Counted from the first letter of the stretch, positions 43,232-59,671 are shown. The stretch is 64,000 bases of DNA from Ilumatobacter sp963746265 (GCA_963746265.1 CAVVAM010000019.1:1-64000); one strand, 5' to 3'. A program made the numbers and translations. Notes: a model not told the origin generated them from the letters alone.

Positions 43232-44120
43232 GTCTCGCGGCAAGCGTCGACACCACGAGGAAGAACACGAGGAACACGTCAACCACGAGGCCTGGGTGAT
43301 CCCCTACGCTGATGTGCTGACGCTGCTCATGGCCCTCTTCCTGGTGCTGTTCGCACTCGGCCGGACCGACGAGGAGAAGCTCGAACTCGCAGCCGACTCG
43401 TTCCGGCGCGAGCTCGGCGTCGGCTCACCGCTCGACCTCGAGATCGGCGACGGCGGTAGCGGACCGCTGGCTGCCGGCGCCGTCAACGTGCTCGACGGCT
43501 TCGGGCCGACGCCGATCCGGAGCGACGAGACACCCAGAACGGCCGTCAAGGAGCCCGACGAAGCGATCGCACCGCCCGCGGTGGAGATCGCTCCGGTCGA
43601 CGAGCGTCCCCAGGCGCCCACTGCGACGTTCGAGGTGATCGAGGAGGCCGATGAGATCATGGGCGATCCCCTCACCGAGGTCGAGCAGATCGTCCGGGCC
43701 CGGGCGGCGGGTACCGGACTCACCGATGCGATCGGGTTCCGCCGCGAAGCACGCGGATTGGTCGTCACGATCGTGACCGATCGGGTGCTCTTCGAGGAGG
43801 GCCAGGCCGACGTGCAGCCCGACGGCATCCGGATTCTCGACGTCGTCGCCGACGCATTGACCGATCTCCCGAACCAGGTCTCGATCGAGGGTCACACCGA
43901 CAACCGGCCGATCTCGACCGTGCGCTTCCCCTCCAACTGGGAACTCTCGACGTCGCGGGCGACGTCGGTGCTGCGATACCTCGTCGACGGTCGCGGGTTC
44001 CCTCGCGAACGCCTGTCGGCCGCCGGCTACGCCGACACCCGCCCGGTCAGCGACGCGACCGACGCGGTCGGGCTGGCCCGGAACCGGCGCGTCGAGATCG
44101 TCGTGCTCGCCACCGCCTGA
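43224..44120 (+). CDS. motB: Flagellar stator protein MotB
   Basis: A 298-residue MotB. The single membrane helix starts WVIPYADVLTLLMALFLVLFAL with the ion-binding Asp30. A long acidic Pro/Glu linker (about 75-160) follows. Then comes an OmpA-like peptidoglycan-binding domain (DRVLFEEGQADVQPDG, VSIEGHTDNRPIS, NWELSTSRATSVLRYLV, GLARNRRVEI). It anchors the stator to the wall. Ion specificity cannot be decided from the sequence. Confidence 0.96.
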   Translation: MSESRGKRRHHEEEHEEHVNHEAWVIPYADVLTLLMALFLVLFALGRTDEEKLELAADSFRRELGVGSPLDLEIGDGGSGPLAAGAVNVLDGFGPTPIRSDETPRTAVKEPDEAIAPPAVEIAPVDERPQAPTATFEVIEEADEIMGDPLTEVEQIVRARAAGTGLTDAIGFRREARGLVVTIVTDRVLFEEGQADVQPDGIRILDVVADALTDLPNQVSIEGHTDNRPISTVRFPSNWELSTSRATSVLRYLVDGRGFPRERLSAAGYADTRPVSDATDAVGLARNRRVEIVVLATA

Positions 44121-44623
44121 GCAACCGGCCCGAGCACACTCCCCGAACACGAATCGCTCGGCTGGGGCACCTCGGTCCTCGCGGGCTCTCCGTGCGGTGG
44201 GATGGATCGGCCCACCAGGGAGGATGCACGGCGCGGGCCACCGATCCTCACGGGCGAGCCCTCCTGAGGAGCCGAGTCGCGGGAGTGACGCCGCAGGGCA
44301 TCGCGAGCGCCATCGACGCGGACGTCGCCACGGCGTCGACGCTGCTCCGGGGCGCGGCCCGAGTCGGCTCGGCACCGCGTACAAGACCCGACATCGCCCC
44401 TCGGACCCGGGAGTGCACCAGCGTTGGCACACGTGTTCCACCCGGGCCCTCGTGCCGCCGGGTGGACTCTCAGCAGCCCGTCAAGGCACGTCGCGGATGC
44501 GTGCATCGGCGTGCCATCACCGGACGGTCGCAGAGCACAGGAAACACACCACGATCCTCGACCTGCGAACCGCTCGCCGGTGGGGATCCGCCACATCACG
44601 GCGCGAACAAGGAAGTTTGCACG
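44121..44623. other. 0.5-kb intergenic region between motB and fliL
   Basis: No gene is supported. The fliL frame stays open through most of this region, but the upstream text is Arg/Pro/Ser-rich without family features. A CGGACGGTC at 44521-44529 resembles the flagellar -10-like element but lacks the upstream half. I see no convincing terminator after motB and no known riboswitch. Confidence 0.45.
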
Positions 44624-45157
44624 ATGCCAGACACGACGTCACCAACGAACGATGAAGCGCCGGCAGGCGACGATTCAGGCGGCAAGGGCCGGCTGATCAT
44701 GGTCGCCGTGCTGTGCGTCGCCCTCTCCGGAGCCGGATTCTTCCTCGGCGGACGGCTCTCCGGCGCCAGCGACGCCGAGGCTGCGGCGACCGACCCGGCA
44801 GTGTCCGAGGTCGAGGAGCTCGAGCCGAAGGTCGCCGGGATCGTGACCCTCGATCCCGTCAACGTCAACCTCGCCGAGGGGCACTACCTGCGCATCGCGG
44901 TCGCGATCGGCCTGTCGGAGGAAGCGCTGCACCACGACGACGGTGGTGGCGGTCACGGCGGCGGCGATGCGGAGATCCCGTTCGAGAGCGCGCCGGCCAG
45001 CGACCTGGTGCTCGGAACGTTCTCCGGACGTCACATGGAGGAGCTCGCAACGCAGGAGGGCCGCGAGAGCGCCCGCCACGATCTGCTCGAAGGCCTCGAG
45101 AACTTCTACGGCGAGGACATCGTCACCATCTACCTGACCGAGTTCGTCATGCAGTGA
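44624..45157 (+). CDS. fliL: Flagellar basal body-associated protein FliL
   Basis: A 177-residue FliL with one N-terminal membrane helix (about 23-43) and the periplasmic FliL domain (ITLDPVNVNLAEGHYLRIAVAIGL-type segment, here VTLDPVNVNLAEGHYLRIAV; ending EGLENFYGEDIVTIYLTEFVMQ). An insertion HHDDGGGGHGGGD (about 106-118) is unusual for the family and could bind metal. FliL rings surround MotB and stabilise stators. AAGGAAG lies upstream of the ATG at 44624. Confidence 0.92.
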   Translation: MPDTTSPTNDEAPAGDDSGGKGRLIMVAVLCVALSGAGFFLGGRLSGASDAEAAATDPAVSEVEELEPKVAGIVTLDPVNVNLAEGHYLRIAVAIGLSEEALHHDDGGGGHGGGDAEIPFESAPASDLVLGTFSGRHMEELATQEGRESARHDLLEGLENFYGEDIVTIYLTEFVMQ

Positions 45158-45245
45158 TCAACCACCCCGACCGCACGACGCGGTCATCACCCACCCGACG
45201 TCGCAACGGAAGCGACGAACCCGAGACTCACGGAGGAGTCAACCC

Positions 45246-45983
45246 ATGTCGATCATTCTCACCCTCACCGACGACCACTGCGTCGATCACTTGCGACGGA
45301 ACCATGTCCCGCGGCGCACGGTCGTGACCCAGCGGCCCGCCCTCGTCCTACCGTGGAGCGAGTCCGGCCGTATCGCCACTGCGAGAGACGAATTCAGGTT
45401 CGTCGGCGAACTCCGACGGCACGGCGCCGGTCGACTCGGCGACCATCGCCGTTCCGACGTCACGGCAGTCCTGAATGCGCTTCGCGGTGGACTCACCCTC
45501 GGCCAACTGCTCGCGCAGGCGCCCGGTCTGCGGCCGGATCGATTGCTTGCCGCCCACACCCACCTCGACGCGCTGCGACGCGACGCGGTCGCAGCCTGGG
45601 AGACGATCGTCGCCGACCCGAGCCCGAGGGCCGTGCTCGAGCACGGCGACGAGGCGGCCCGACTGGTGCCCGTCCCGGTGGCACGGCTCCGCCATGTGGC
45701 CCTTGTCGCACCGGATACGGTGGCGACCGAAGTCGAACGGTCCGCTTGCGCGGTCGACCGTGCCCGGGCGAGAGTCGGCCGGATCGAACTCGCGCTCGAC
45801 GGCGGTGGGCTGGGCGTCGATCAGGAAGCCGAGCTCGCTGCCAAGCTGTTCGATCAGCACGGCGACTGCGCCCTGGCACACGATGACTACCTCCCCGAGC
45901 GGGTCGGAGCCCTCGTCCCGACGCATGTCTCGGCGCTCCTCGGCGAGCATCGCGACGGCGAAGCCGAAGGTGGAGCTCCGTGA
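45246..45983 (+). CDS. Hypothetical protein downstream of fliL
   Basis: A 245-residue, Arg/Ala/Leu-rich, probably soluble protein with a good ribosome binding site (GGAGGAG). No signal peptide, membrane segment or recognised domain is visible. Segments such as DVTAVLNALRGGLTLGQLLAQAPGLRPDRLLAAHTHLDALRRD suggest a helical regulatory or adaptor domain. It touches the following PAS gene (GTGATG), so both are probably co-expressed. Confidence 0.6.
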   Translation: MSIILTLTDDHCVDHLRRNHVPRRTVVTQRPALVLPWSESGRIATARDEFRFVGELRRHGAGRLGDHRRSDVTAVLNALRGGLTLGQLLAQAPGLRPDRLLAAHTHLDALRRDAVAAWETIVADPSPRAVLEHGDEAARLVPVPVARLRHVALVAPDTVATEVERSACAVDRARARVGRIELALDGGGLGVDQEAELAAKLFDQHGDCALAHDDYLPERVGALVPTHVSALLGEHRDGEAEGGAP

Positions 45984-47176
45984 TGGACGCCATGCACTCC
46001 ACGACCGACTTCGGTATCGGGGGGCCCTGGCTCGCCGAGTACACGCTCGCCTCGATCGGCGCCGGCGTGATGTTGTTCGACATGACCGGACACGTGGTGC
46101 AATGGGACCGGCCCGCGGCCGAGTTGCTCGGCATCCGGGAACAGGACCTTGCGGGCTGCGCACTCCACGGCGACGTGATCGGGACCGTGTGGCAGGACGG
46201 ATCGAGGATCACGCCGGCGGATGATCCCGTCCGGGATGTGCTCGACTCGGGCAGGACCTCGTCGGGACTCACGATCGGCGTACCCGCCGACGGCGAACTC
46301 GCGACCCGTTGGCTCACCCTCAACCTGCTCCCCGTCTTCGGAGTCGATCAGGCACCGCGGGCGGTGCTCGCGTCGCTCGTCGACGTGAGCGACAAGATCG
46401 AGGCTCGCTCGACGGAGACGGCGTGGCACATGGCACTGCGGTCGATCATCCGAGCCGGCATCGTGGCGATCGTGCTCCTCGATCCCGCGGGCGAGATCCT
46501 CGAATGGAACGAACACGTCCTGGGCCTCGCCGACCGCAACGAGGTCGATCTCATCAGCTCCAAGTTCTCCGACGTGTGTGACGTCGATGTCGACTGGTTG
46601 TGGAGTCAACTCGAGGGGGCGGACGCCGGATCGGTGGAGGGCCTGACGTGGGTGACACACCGCCTCGGCCGCGAGATCGCCGTCCACGGGCGGTTCACGA
46701 AGCTCGACCATCCCACGTACGGTCGCACGGTCATGGCCCAACTCATGGCCCCGACGGACGGCCTCGTCAACGAGGAACCATCACCCACGGGCACGGGTTC
46801 GACGATGTTCCAACGATCGGTCGTGCCGATGCTCATGGTGACGGATTCGGGCACGATCGTCGATGCCAACGCCAGTGCGGCATCGCTGCTCCAACGCCCA
46901 CGCACGTCGCTGTTCGGCGAGCCGGCCATCTGTCACCTCGGCGGGCTCGCGTCCGACGACTTCCAGCGTGCGCTCTCCGAGGCAAACGTGCGCCCGGACC
47001 CCGTCGCCGCCGGGCGATGCGTCGACCGGCGCACCGGGGGCGGCGGAGAGATGTCGGTGGTGATCTCCGCAACGATCTCGGACTCGCCGGCGTCGCTGCT
47101 CCTCGTCCAGCTGATCGGAGGGCTCCGGTTCGCGACCGACGGCGTGCGACCGCACGATGGCTCTGCGGCCGCCTGA
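45983..47176 (+). CDS. Triple PAS-domain sensor protein without an output domain
   Basis: A 397-residue cytosolic protein. Three PAS-like modules are visible. The first is at about 14-135 (LASIGAGVMLFDMTGHVVQWDRPAAELLGI). The second is at about 145-260 (IIRAGIVAIVLLDPAGEILEWNEHVLGLADRN). The third is at about 275-375 (FQRSVVPMLMVTDSGTIVDANASAASLLQR). No kinase, GGDEF, EAL or DNA-binding domain follows. It could sense a small ligand or redox state and signal by protein contact. A GTG three bases upstream is an alternative start. It is convergent with the glycosyltransferase gene. Confidence 0.8.
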   Translation: MDAMHSTTDFGIGGPWLAEYTLASIGAGVMLFDMTGHVVQWDRPAAELLGIREQDLAGCALHGDVIGTVWQDGSRITPADDPVRDVLDSGRTSSGLTIGVPADGELATRWLTLNLLPVFGVDQAPRAVLASLVDVSDKIEARSTETAWHMALRSIIRAGIVAIVLLDPAGEILEWNEHVLGLADRNEVDLISSKFSDVCDVDVDWLWSQLEGADAGSVEGLTWVTHRLGREIAVHGRFTKLDHPTYGRTVMAQLMAPTDGLVNEEPSPTGTGSTMFQRSVVPMLMVTDSGTIVDANASAASLLQRPRTSLFGEPAICHLGGLASDDFQRALSEANVRPDPVAAGRCVDRRTGGGGEMSVVISATISDSPASLLLVQLIGGLRFATDGVRPHDGSAAA

Positions 47177-47221
47177 CGGGCGCCAGACGAGGACGATCGC
47201 GCTCGGATCAGCGGCGTCGGC

Positions 47222-50200
47222 TCAGTGCCCGCCCGGGCGACTTCCGACGCCGGTCGCGTCGTGGGCCACGCCCGCCTCCTCCGACGACACATCGCGCCCT
47301 GCGTTCCCGCTGACGGGCGAACGCCGACGTGGCAACCCCGCATCGGTCAACCCGTCCACCGACGAACGCCGACCCGGCAACCCCTCGCCGCTCGATACGG
47401 CATCTCCCAGCCCACCGGCCAACCCCGCATCGGTCGACCCGTCCACCGACGAACGCCGACGTGGCAACCCCGCATCGGTCGACCCGTCCACCGACGAACG
47501 CCGACGTGGCAACCCCGCATCGGTCGACCCATCCACCGACGAACGCCGACCCGGCAACCCCTCGCCGCTCGATACGGCATCTCCCAGCCCACAGGCCAAC
47601 CCCGCATCGGTCGACCCGTCCACCGACGAACGCCGACGTGGCAACCCCGCATCGGTCGACCCATCCACCGACGAACGCCGGCGCGGCACACCGCCGACGG
47701 CGTCGCCGTCGCGATGGTCCGGACCCGGCGACGTGGGCCGGATACGCATCGGAATCGCACCGGGTTGCCCGAACGGTTCGGGCACGGCCGGCCCGACCGC
47801 TCCCGACGAGGCACGTGGAATCGACCGGTCGGTCAGACGACGCACCCGTTCGGCGATGTCCCGCTCGCTCGCCCCGCGACGCGACGGGGTGCCCGGCTGG
47901 CTCCCCGGCAGCATCGGCCGGTCGAGTCGACCGGCGACCGGTGCCATCGCATCCGGCGATGGCACCAGTCGGGCGGACTCTGCGACCGACGCGATCGCCT
48001 GCTCGCTCAGGGCGCTCCGGGTGTCCCGAACGGGCAGCGCGGTCCGAGACATGGGGTCGACGATGTCGGTGGCACCCGCCGACGCGACCTCGAGGGGGGC
48101 CTCGGACGGCCGGGGCGCTCTCGGCAACGACGGCAGCTCCGGATCACTCGACTCGTGCCGGGATCCGCTCGATCGGGGCAGCTCGACCAGCTCCGATGCC
48201 TCGACGGGTGTCGTGAAGACCTCGGCGTCGTCGAGCTCCTCGTCGTCCTCGAACTCGATCGGGTCGTCACCCCGGGGTGTGACCTTCCACGCGCGTTCAC
48301 CGACGAACTCCTTGATGTGCGCGACACGAGCGATCGTGTTCTTGTACTCCGTGTAGAAGAGCGTCGAGAACAGCAGGTACGCCCAGAACCAGCTCTTGTG
48401 CTGTTTGATCTCCGGGTCGGCGAGGCGGTAGGCGTACCACGTCTGCAACGGTCCGATGTGGAGCACGAACAGCGTGGTCGCGAAGAAGAGCGGGAACCCG
48501 TATCCGAACGAGTCGCCCCGTGTGATCCAGTAGGCGACGAGCGGGAAGATCTGGAGCGACAGCCACGGGTAGACCTCCCGATACCCCAACAGGTACGACG
48601 CGCCGAACTTCTGGCGGAACGTCAGGCCCGGCGATTTCCAGACACGCAGCGTGTGCATCATCGTGACCTGGAACCAGCCCTGGGCCCAGCGCAGCCGCTG
48701 GTTCCAGACCTGCTGGAACGTGGTCGTCCCGAGCTCGCGTGACACGACGTCGCGATCCGATCGGATCTTCAGGCCCCGCTCGACCGTACGCATCGACGAG
48801 TCGATGTCCTCGGTCAGCATCGAACCGCGCATCCGCGTCTCGTGCAGGAGTTCGGTCCGCCAGTAGCCGTTCGATCCGCCGAACACACCGAACCGGTGCA
48901 GCTTGGCGCGCCCGGGATGAGCCACCGCATAGATCGACTCGAACTCGACCGCGACCATACGGGCGAGTTTCGTCTCCTCCCCGTTTCGGGTGAGGCAGTG
49001 CCCCTGGACGACGTCGTAGCCGTTGGCCAGCCAGCGCCAGGCACGTTCGAAGCTCCCGGGCCGTGGCTCGTGGTCGGCGTCGAACATCCCGGTGAACTCG
49101 CCACGCGCCATCGCCAGCACGGCGTTCACGTTCTGTGCCTTCGAGGTGCTGCCTTCGACCCGCACGACGTCGATGTTCGGGTGCTTCTCGGCGAGCTGAG
49201 CCAGCTCGCGCTCGACCGGCATCGAGTTCGGCGTGTTGTAGGCGAGGATGATCTGCAACCCGCCCGGGTAGCCCTGATCGAGGAACGCATCCAGCGTCCC
49301 CATGATCGTCGCCGCCTCGTTCGGGAGGTAGGCGCAGATGATCGCCGTCGCCAGTGGGAACTCGTCGACCTTCGGGGGCTCCTTCTGATGCACCGCGAGT
49401 TGGGCTTCGACGAGGATCATCACCCCCGTCAAGACCAGGGTCGCCACCACCGACAGGTACATCCAGTACGTGATGTCGAACCCCACGACGTTGGCCATCG
49501 TCCAGTAGAAGCAGAACGGCACGAACAGCCCGAGCACGTACGTCGCCAGAATCTGTGTCGGCGCGCGAAGTCGTTCCTTGATCGACTGCCACTTGAAGCG
49601 GTCGAACGCCTCCCGCTCCGTCGGGGCGGTGTCGGCCGACATGGCGGGCTCCCAACGATGTACCCGCAGATCGAGGTGACCGGCGGCCACCTCGCGAGCG
49701 TCGACGGCGCGGCGCACGACGTCGGCAGGGTCGGTGCCGTCGTCGAGCGTCGCGACGCCCGCGGAGGGCGTGAGCAACACGCCCTCCCCGTCCTTGTCGA
49801 ACCGGCGGCCGGCAATCGCCCTGCACACCCGTTCGACTCGGTTGATCGCGGCGGGCAACCTCGATTCGCGCGCCATGATCAAGATCTCCCCGTCCTCGGC
49901 CACCGTGACGAGGTCGATCGGTGCGAGATGTTCCTGCAGGATCGCCGTCACGTCGGACACACGATCGAACACGTACTCGGGGCCGTACTTGTACAGCAGG
50001 CCCGGTATCTCGAAGATCGAGATCGTGCCGACCATGCAGTTCCGCCCACCCCGACTCCGCCGATCGAACTCGGCGGCCACCTCGATCGCGAACTCCGTGG
50101 GATCGACCACGCCGACGGTCAATCGCCGACGCTCGTCCTCGAGTCGCCGCTGCACGTAGGAGGGCTCCGGGGCGCGGTTGATCACCACGCGCTGAGGCCG

Positions 50201-50248
50201 CGCTCCCGGTCGGGACGCGGACGTGACAGAGGGATCGAGGTCAGTCAT
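47222..50248 (-). CDS. Membrane GT2 glycosyltransferase with degenerate GGDEF-like N-terminus and repetitive tail
   Basis: A 1008-residue protein. Residues ~45-200 resemble a GGDEF fold (IEVAAEFDRRSRGGRNCMVGTISI, then PSAGVATLDDGTDPADVVRRAVDAREVAAG), but the GGDEF signature reads AEDGEILI, so it should be inactive. Two membrane helices (about 231-282) precede a processive GT2 domain with DAD at 390-392, TED at 479-481 and QRLRW at 517-521, followed by further membrane helices. It probably makes and exports a beta-linked polysaccharide, like cellulose or hyaluronan synthases. The last ~260 residues are disordered and contain six RRSSVDGSTDAGLPR-type repeats. I took the ATG at 50248; one at 50317 is possible. 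Confidence 0.82.
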   Translation of the reverse strand: MTDLDPSVTSASRPGARPQRVVINRAPEPSYVQRRLEDERRRLTVGVVDPTEFAIEVAAEFDRRSRGGRNCMVGTISIFEIPGLLYKYGPEYVFDRVSDVTAILQEHLAPIDLVTVAEDGEILIMARESRLPAAINRVERVCRAIAGRRFDKDGEGVLLTPSAGVATLDDGTDPADVVRRAVDAREVAAGHLDLRVHRWEPAMSADTAPTEREAFDRFKWQSIKERLRAPTQILATYVLGLFVPFCFYWTMANVVGFDITYWMYLSVVATLVLTGVMILVEAQLAVHQKEPPKVDEFPLATAIICAYLPNEAATIMGTLDAFLDQGYPGGLQIILAYNTPNSMPVERELAQLAEKHPNIDVVRVEGSTSKAQNVNAVLAMARGEFTGMFDADHEPRPGSFERAWRWLANGYDVVQGHCLTRNGEETKLARMVAVEFESIYAVAHPGRAKLHRFGVFGGSNGYWRTELLHETRMRGSMLTEDIDSSMRTVERGLKIRSDRDVVSRELGTTTFQQVWNQRLRWAQGWFQVTMMHTLRVWKSPGLTFRQKFGASYLLGYREVYPWLSLQIFPLVAYWITRGDSFGYGFPLFFATTLFVLHIGPLQTWYAYRLADPEIKQHKSWFWAYLLFSTLFYTEYKNTIARVAHIKEFVGERAWKVTPRGDDPIEFEDDEELDDAEVFTTPVEASELVELPRSSGSRHESSDPELPSLPRAPRPSEAPLEVASAGATDIVDPMSRTALPVRDTRSALSEQAIASVAESARLVPSPDAMAPVAGRLDRPMLPGSQPGTPSRRGASERDIAERVRRLTDRSIPRASSGAVGPAVPEPFGQPGAIPMRIRPTSPGPDHRDGDAVGGVPRRRSSVDGSTDAGLPRRRSSVDGSTDAGLACGLGDAVSSGEGLPGRRSSVDGSTDAGLPRRRSSVDGSTDAGLPRRRSSVDGSTDAGLAGGLGDAVSSGEGLPGRRSSVDGLTDAGLPRRRSPVSGNAGRDVSSEEAGVAHDATGVGSRPGGH
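47325..47690. repeat. 45-bp coding repeats in the glycosyltransferase tail
   Basis: A 45-base unit encoding a 15-residue repeat (RRSSVDGSTDAGLPR) occurs about six times. It is interrupted twice by a shorter unit encoding GLGDAVSSGEGLPG. All copies keep the frame, so this is a coding minisatellite. Confidence 0.92.
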
Positions 50249-50353
50249 TCGTGCGAATCGAGGTGTTCCGATGGATATCGGCACCTCCCCGGACCCGCTT
50301 GAGATTCCCTTGAGCATCCCGGCAATGACTCTTGACGCTCGACGAGGAAGCGA

Positions 50354-50383
50354 ACGGGCCCGGAGCCGAAGCTCCGGGCCCGT
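50354..50383 (-). terminator. Strong terminator after rpoC
   Basis: A perfect 13-bp stem (ACGGGCCCGGAGC / GCTCCGGGCCCGT) closed by a CGAA loop, 25 bases beyond the rpoC stop. It ends the rpoB-rpoC transcript. Confidence 0.88.
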
Positions 50384-50408
50384 CTCGGTCCTCGATGTCG
50401 AACGGGTG

Positions 50409-54275
<3,867 letters not shown>

Positions 54276-54363
54276 TAGCGAGTCCTGTCTCGTGTCGTGT
54301 CAGGGCTGTGGGCGGGCCCGACCCGGACCGGCGAGGGAAGCGCCAGCGACGAGTCGGAGTGAG

Positions 54364-54382
54364 CGGAGCACTGGGTGCTCCG
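54364..54382 (-). other. Hairpin in the rpoB-rpoC gap
   Basis: CGGAGCAC, loop TGG, GTGCTCCG: an 8-bp perfect stem within the 154-base intergenic region. It could be an RNA processing site or a partial attenuator between the two subunit genes. Confidence 0.5.
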
Positions 54383-54429
54383 ACGCGGGTTGTCGGATGA
54401 TGCGAGGGCGGAGCGAGCCATGAGCACGG

Positions 54430-58047
<3,618 letters not shown>

Positions 58048-58140
58048 AGATCACCTCGATGTTGTTGGCACGGTCGGAAGGGCGCGCGACAACCACACCG
58101 AAATTCTGGTGAGGGACAAGACGACGCACGGCAACAGGCG

Positions 58141-58170
58141 ATCCTATCCCGATAGTCAGAGGATCGTCAA
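58141..58170 (-). promoter_or_regulatory. Proximal rpoB promoter
   Basis: On the minus strand TTGACG, an 18-base spacer and TAGGAT, giving a leader of about 85 bases. Confidence 0.65.
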
Positions 58171-58238
58171 CCGCCGCAACGGTGCGTTCTGGATCGGATC
58201 GACGGCGGCCTCCCGGCTTCCTGCCCGAATTGGGGCAC

Positions 58239-58267
58239 ACGGTAAGGAAAACCAGGCCACGTGTCAA
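58239..58267 (-). promoter_or_regulatory. Distal rpoB promoter
   Basis: On the minus strand TTGACA, a 17-base spacer and TACCGT, about 100 bases upstream of the proximal one. The perfect -35 makes it a strong candidate. Two promoters would fit growth-rate-dependent control of rpoBC. Confidence 0.55.
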
Positions 58268-58309
58268 GCTTCTTCGGTCGGTTTCGCGGGAAGGACCTGC
58301 TCAGACCGG

Positions 58310-58624
58310 GTGCCATTCGAACCCGAACACGATCCACTCGGACGGCCGAGAGACACCTCACCACGTGACCGAAACGGTCACACCCGACTCGAGATCCATC
58401 CGGACGACGACGTCCGCCGTGTGATCGTCGAACATCACGTCCACACGCAGGTGCAGGAACCGAGGAGCAGCCTGCCTCTCTTCGTCGCCGGCTTCTCGTC
58501 CGCAGCGACCGTGGCCGCCATCGCGGCGATCCTGATCCTGACGACAACCGACCGCGACGACGGCAACATCAACGTCGAGGCACCCGTTGTCGATGTCGAC
58601 GTCGACCCCGACCCCGGCGACTGA
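58310..58624 (+). CDS. Small single-pass membrane protein
   Basis: Up to 104 residues from the GTG at 58310, or 67 residues from a GTG at 58421. It has a basic/acidic N-terminus (EIHPDDDVRRVIVEHHVHTQ), one membrane helix (PLFVAGFSSAATVAAIAAILIL) and an acidic tail (VVDVDVDPDPGD). Codon bias supports the frame over its competitor. It is divergent from rpoB and convergent with the sugar-dehydrogenase-like gene, sharing its end. Unknown function. Confidence 0.5.
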   Translation: MPFEPEHDPLGRPRDTSPRDRNGHTRLEIHPDDDVRRVIVEHHVHTQVQEPRSSLPLFVAGFSSAATVAAIAAILILTTTDRDDGNINVEAPVVDVDVDPDPGD

Positions 58625-59671
58625 TCACGAGCGACCGACTGCGAGGACTCGACCCCCGGAGAACTCGCTGAGCAGCAACCGATCCCCATCGGCGACGAGG
58701 TGCTGCGGATTGGCGACACCCGCCAGCAGGACCTGGGCGCGGTGGGGCCGGCCGGCGGCGGTGCGGGGCACCGTGACGACCTCGCCACGATTCCAGAGCG
58801 CGACGACCAGCACGTCGGGGTCCCAGGGCGCGACGGCCACCGACGTGGGCGTCGCGCCGGGTTCGAAGAGGGCGTGCGAGCGCGGTGTTTCGCCGCAGAT
58901 GCGGTCGTCGGCGCCGAGCTCGACGACCGGCGTCCCGTCGCCGACGCAGCGCGGGTAGCCGAAATCGTCACCCTCCGCGACGCGCACCAGTTCGTCCGGC
59001 GGGACGACACCGTCGAGGCGACCGTCGGACATCTCCGTCGACCAGAGAACGCCATCGCCGTCGACGACGTGGCCGTACGCGTGCTTGAAACCCGTCGCGT
59101 ACGGTCGCGGTTCCGCATCGGGCGACGTCAGGAGCCAGAGCATTCCGGAGCCGGGCCGCAATTCGTCGCGTCGAGACGGATCGCGGGAGCCCGACGTGTC
59201 GTAGATCACCCCGCCGGGTTCGAGCGGAGTGAGGCTTCCCTGGGATCGCCCGTTGAACGGCAGGTCGTCGAGCACGACCGTCCGGTCGGTCGGGTCGCCG
59301 AGCGGCCCGACCGAGAGCCGGCGCCGTTCCATGATCCAGAGCCGCTGGTCGACGACCGCGACGCCGGTGGGCGTCACGAGCCCGTCGACCAGCACGGTCC
59401 GTCGCGTCGGGTCGTGGCCGTCGACCCTCAGCACGCGACCCGTTCCGTCGCCCTCGCCACCGTTGAGCTCGGCGACGATCAGGTCCCCGTCGGCCATCGG
59501 GACGACCTGGGTCGGGCCGCCGAAGCCGTCAGCCACGATCGACACCGAGAAGCCGTCCTCCACGATGATGTCAGCCACGGTGGTGGGCTCGTCGACGGCA
59601 CACCCGGCCAACGCGACGAGCCCGAACGCCGCGCCGACGACTCGAGCGGTGCCGGCTCGACCCCGGCTCAC
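58625..59671 (-). CDS. Lipoprotein with glucose/sorbosone-dehydrogenase-like beta-propeller
   Basis: A 348-residue lipoprotein with the lipobox LAGC at about residues 19-22. The rest is a six-bladed propeller of the soluble sugar-dehydrogenase type: GVAVVDQRLWIMERRRL, GFKHAYGHVVDGDGVLWSTEMSDGR, GDDFGYPRCVGDG and NPQHLVADGDRLLLSEFSGGRVL. Some members oxidise sugars with PQQ, but many lipoprotein members have unknown activity. The GTG start overlaps the stop of the upstream gene by 4 bases. It is unusual to find it between rplL and rpoB. Confidence 0.8.
   Translation of the reverse strand: MSRGRAGTARVVGAAFGLVALAGCAVDEPTTVADIIVEDGFSVSIVADGFGGPTQVVPMADGDLIVAELNGGEGDGTGRVLRVDGHDPTRRTVLVDGLVTPTGVAVVDQRLWIMERRRLSVGPLGDPTDRTVVLDDLPFNGRSQGSLTPLEPGGVIYDTSGSRDPSRRDELRPGSGMLWLLTSPDAEPRPYATGFKHAYGHVVDGDGVLWSTEMSDGRLDGVVPPDELVRVAEGDDFGYPRCVGDGTPVVELGADDRICGETPRSHALFEPGATPTSVAVAPWDPDVLVVALWNRGEVVTVPRTAAGRPHRAQVLLAGVANPQHLVADGDRLLLSEFSGGRVLAVGRS

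Noticed and set aside
13000..44000. flgF/flgG distal-rod genes
   Set aside because: All axial-protein genes were examined; only flgB, flgC, flgE, flgK and flgL are present, so flgF/flgG are absent from this window.
44521..44529. CGGACGGTC upstream of fliL as an eighth promoter site
   Set aside because: The upstream half is absent and the G differs from the other sites; kept only as a weak possibility.
44121..44623. c-di-GMP riboswitch or other structured leader before fliL
   Set aside because: I looked for GEMM-type conserved segments and a convincing fold and found none.
47325..47690. CRISPR-like direct repeats
   Set aside because: The 45-base repeats are contiguous and in frame with the glycosyltransferase, without unique spacers or cas genes.
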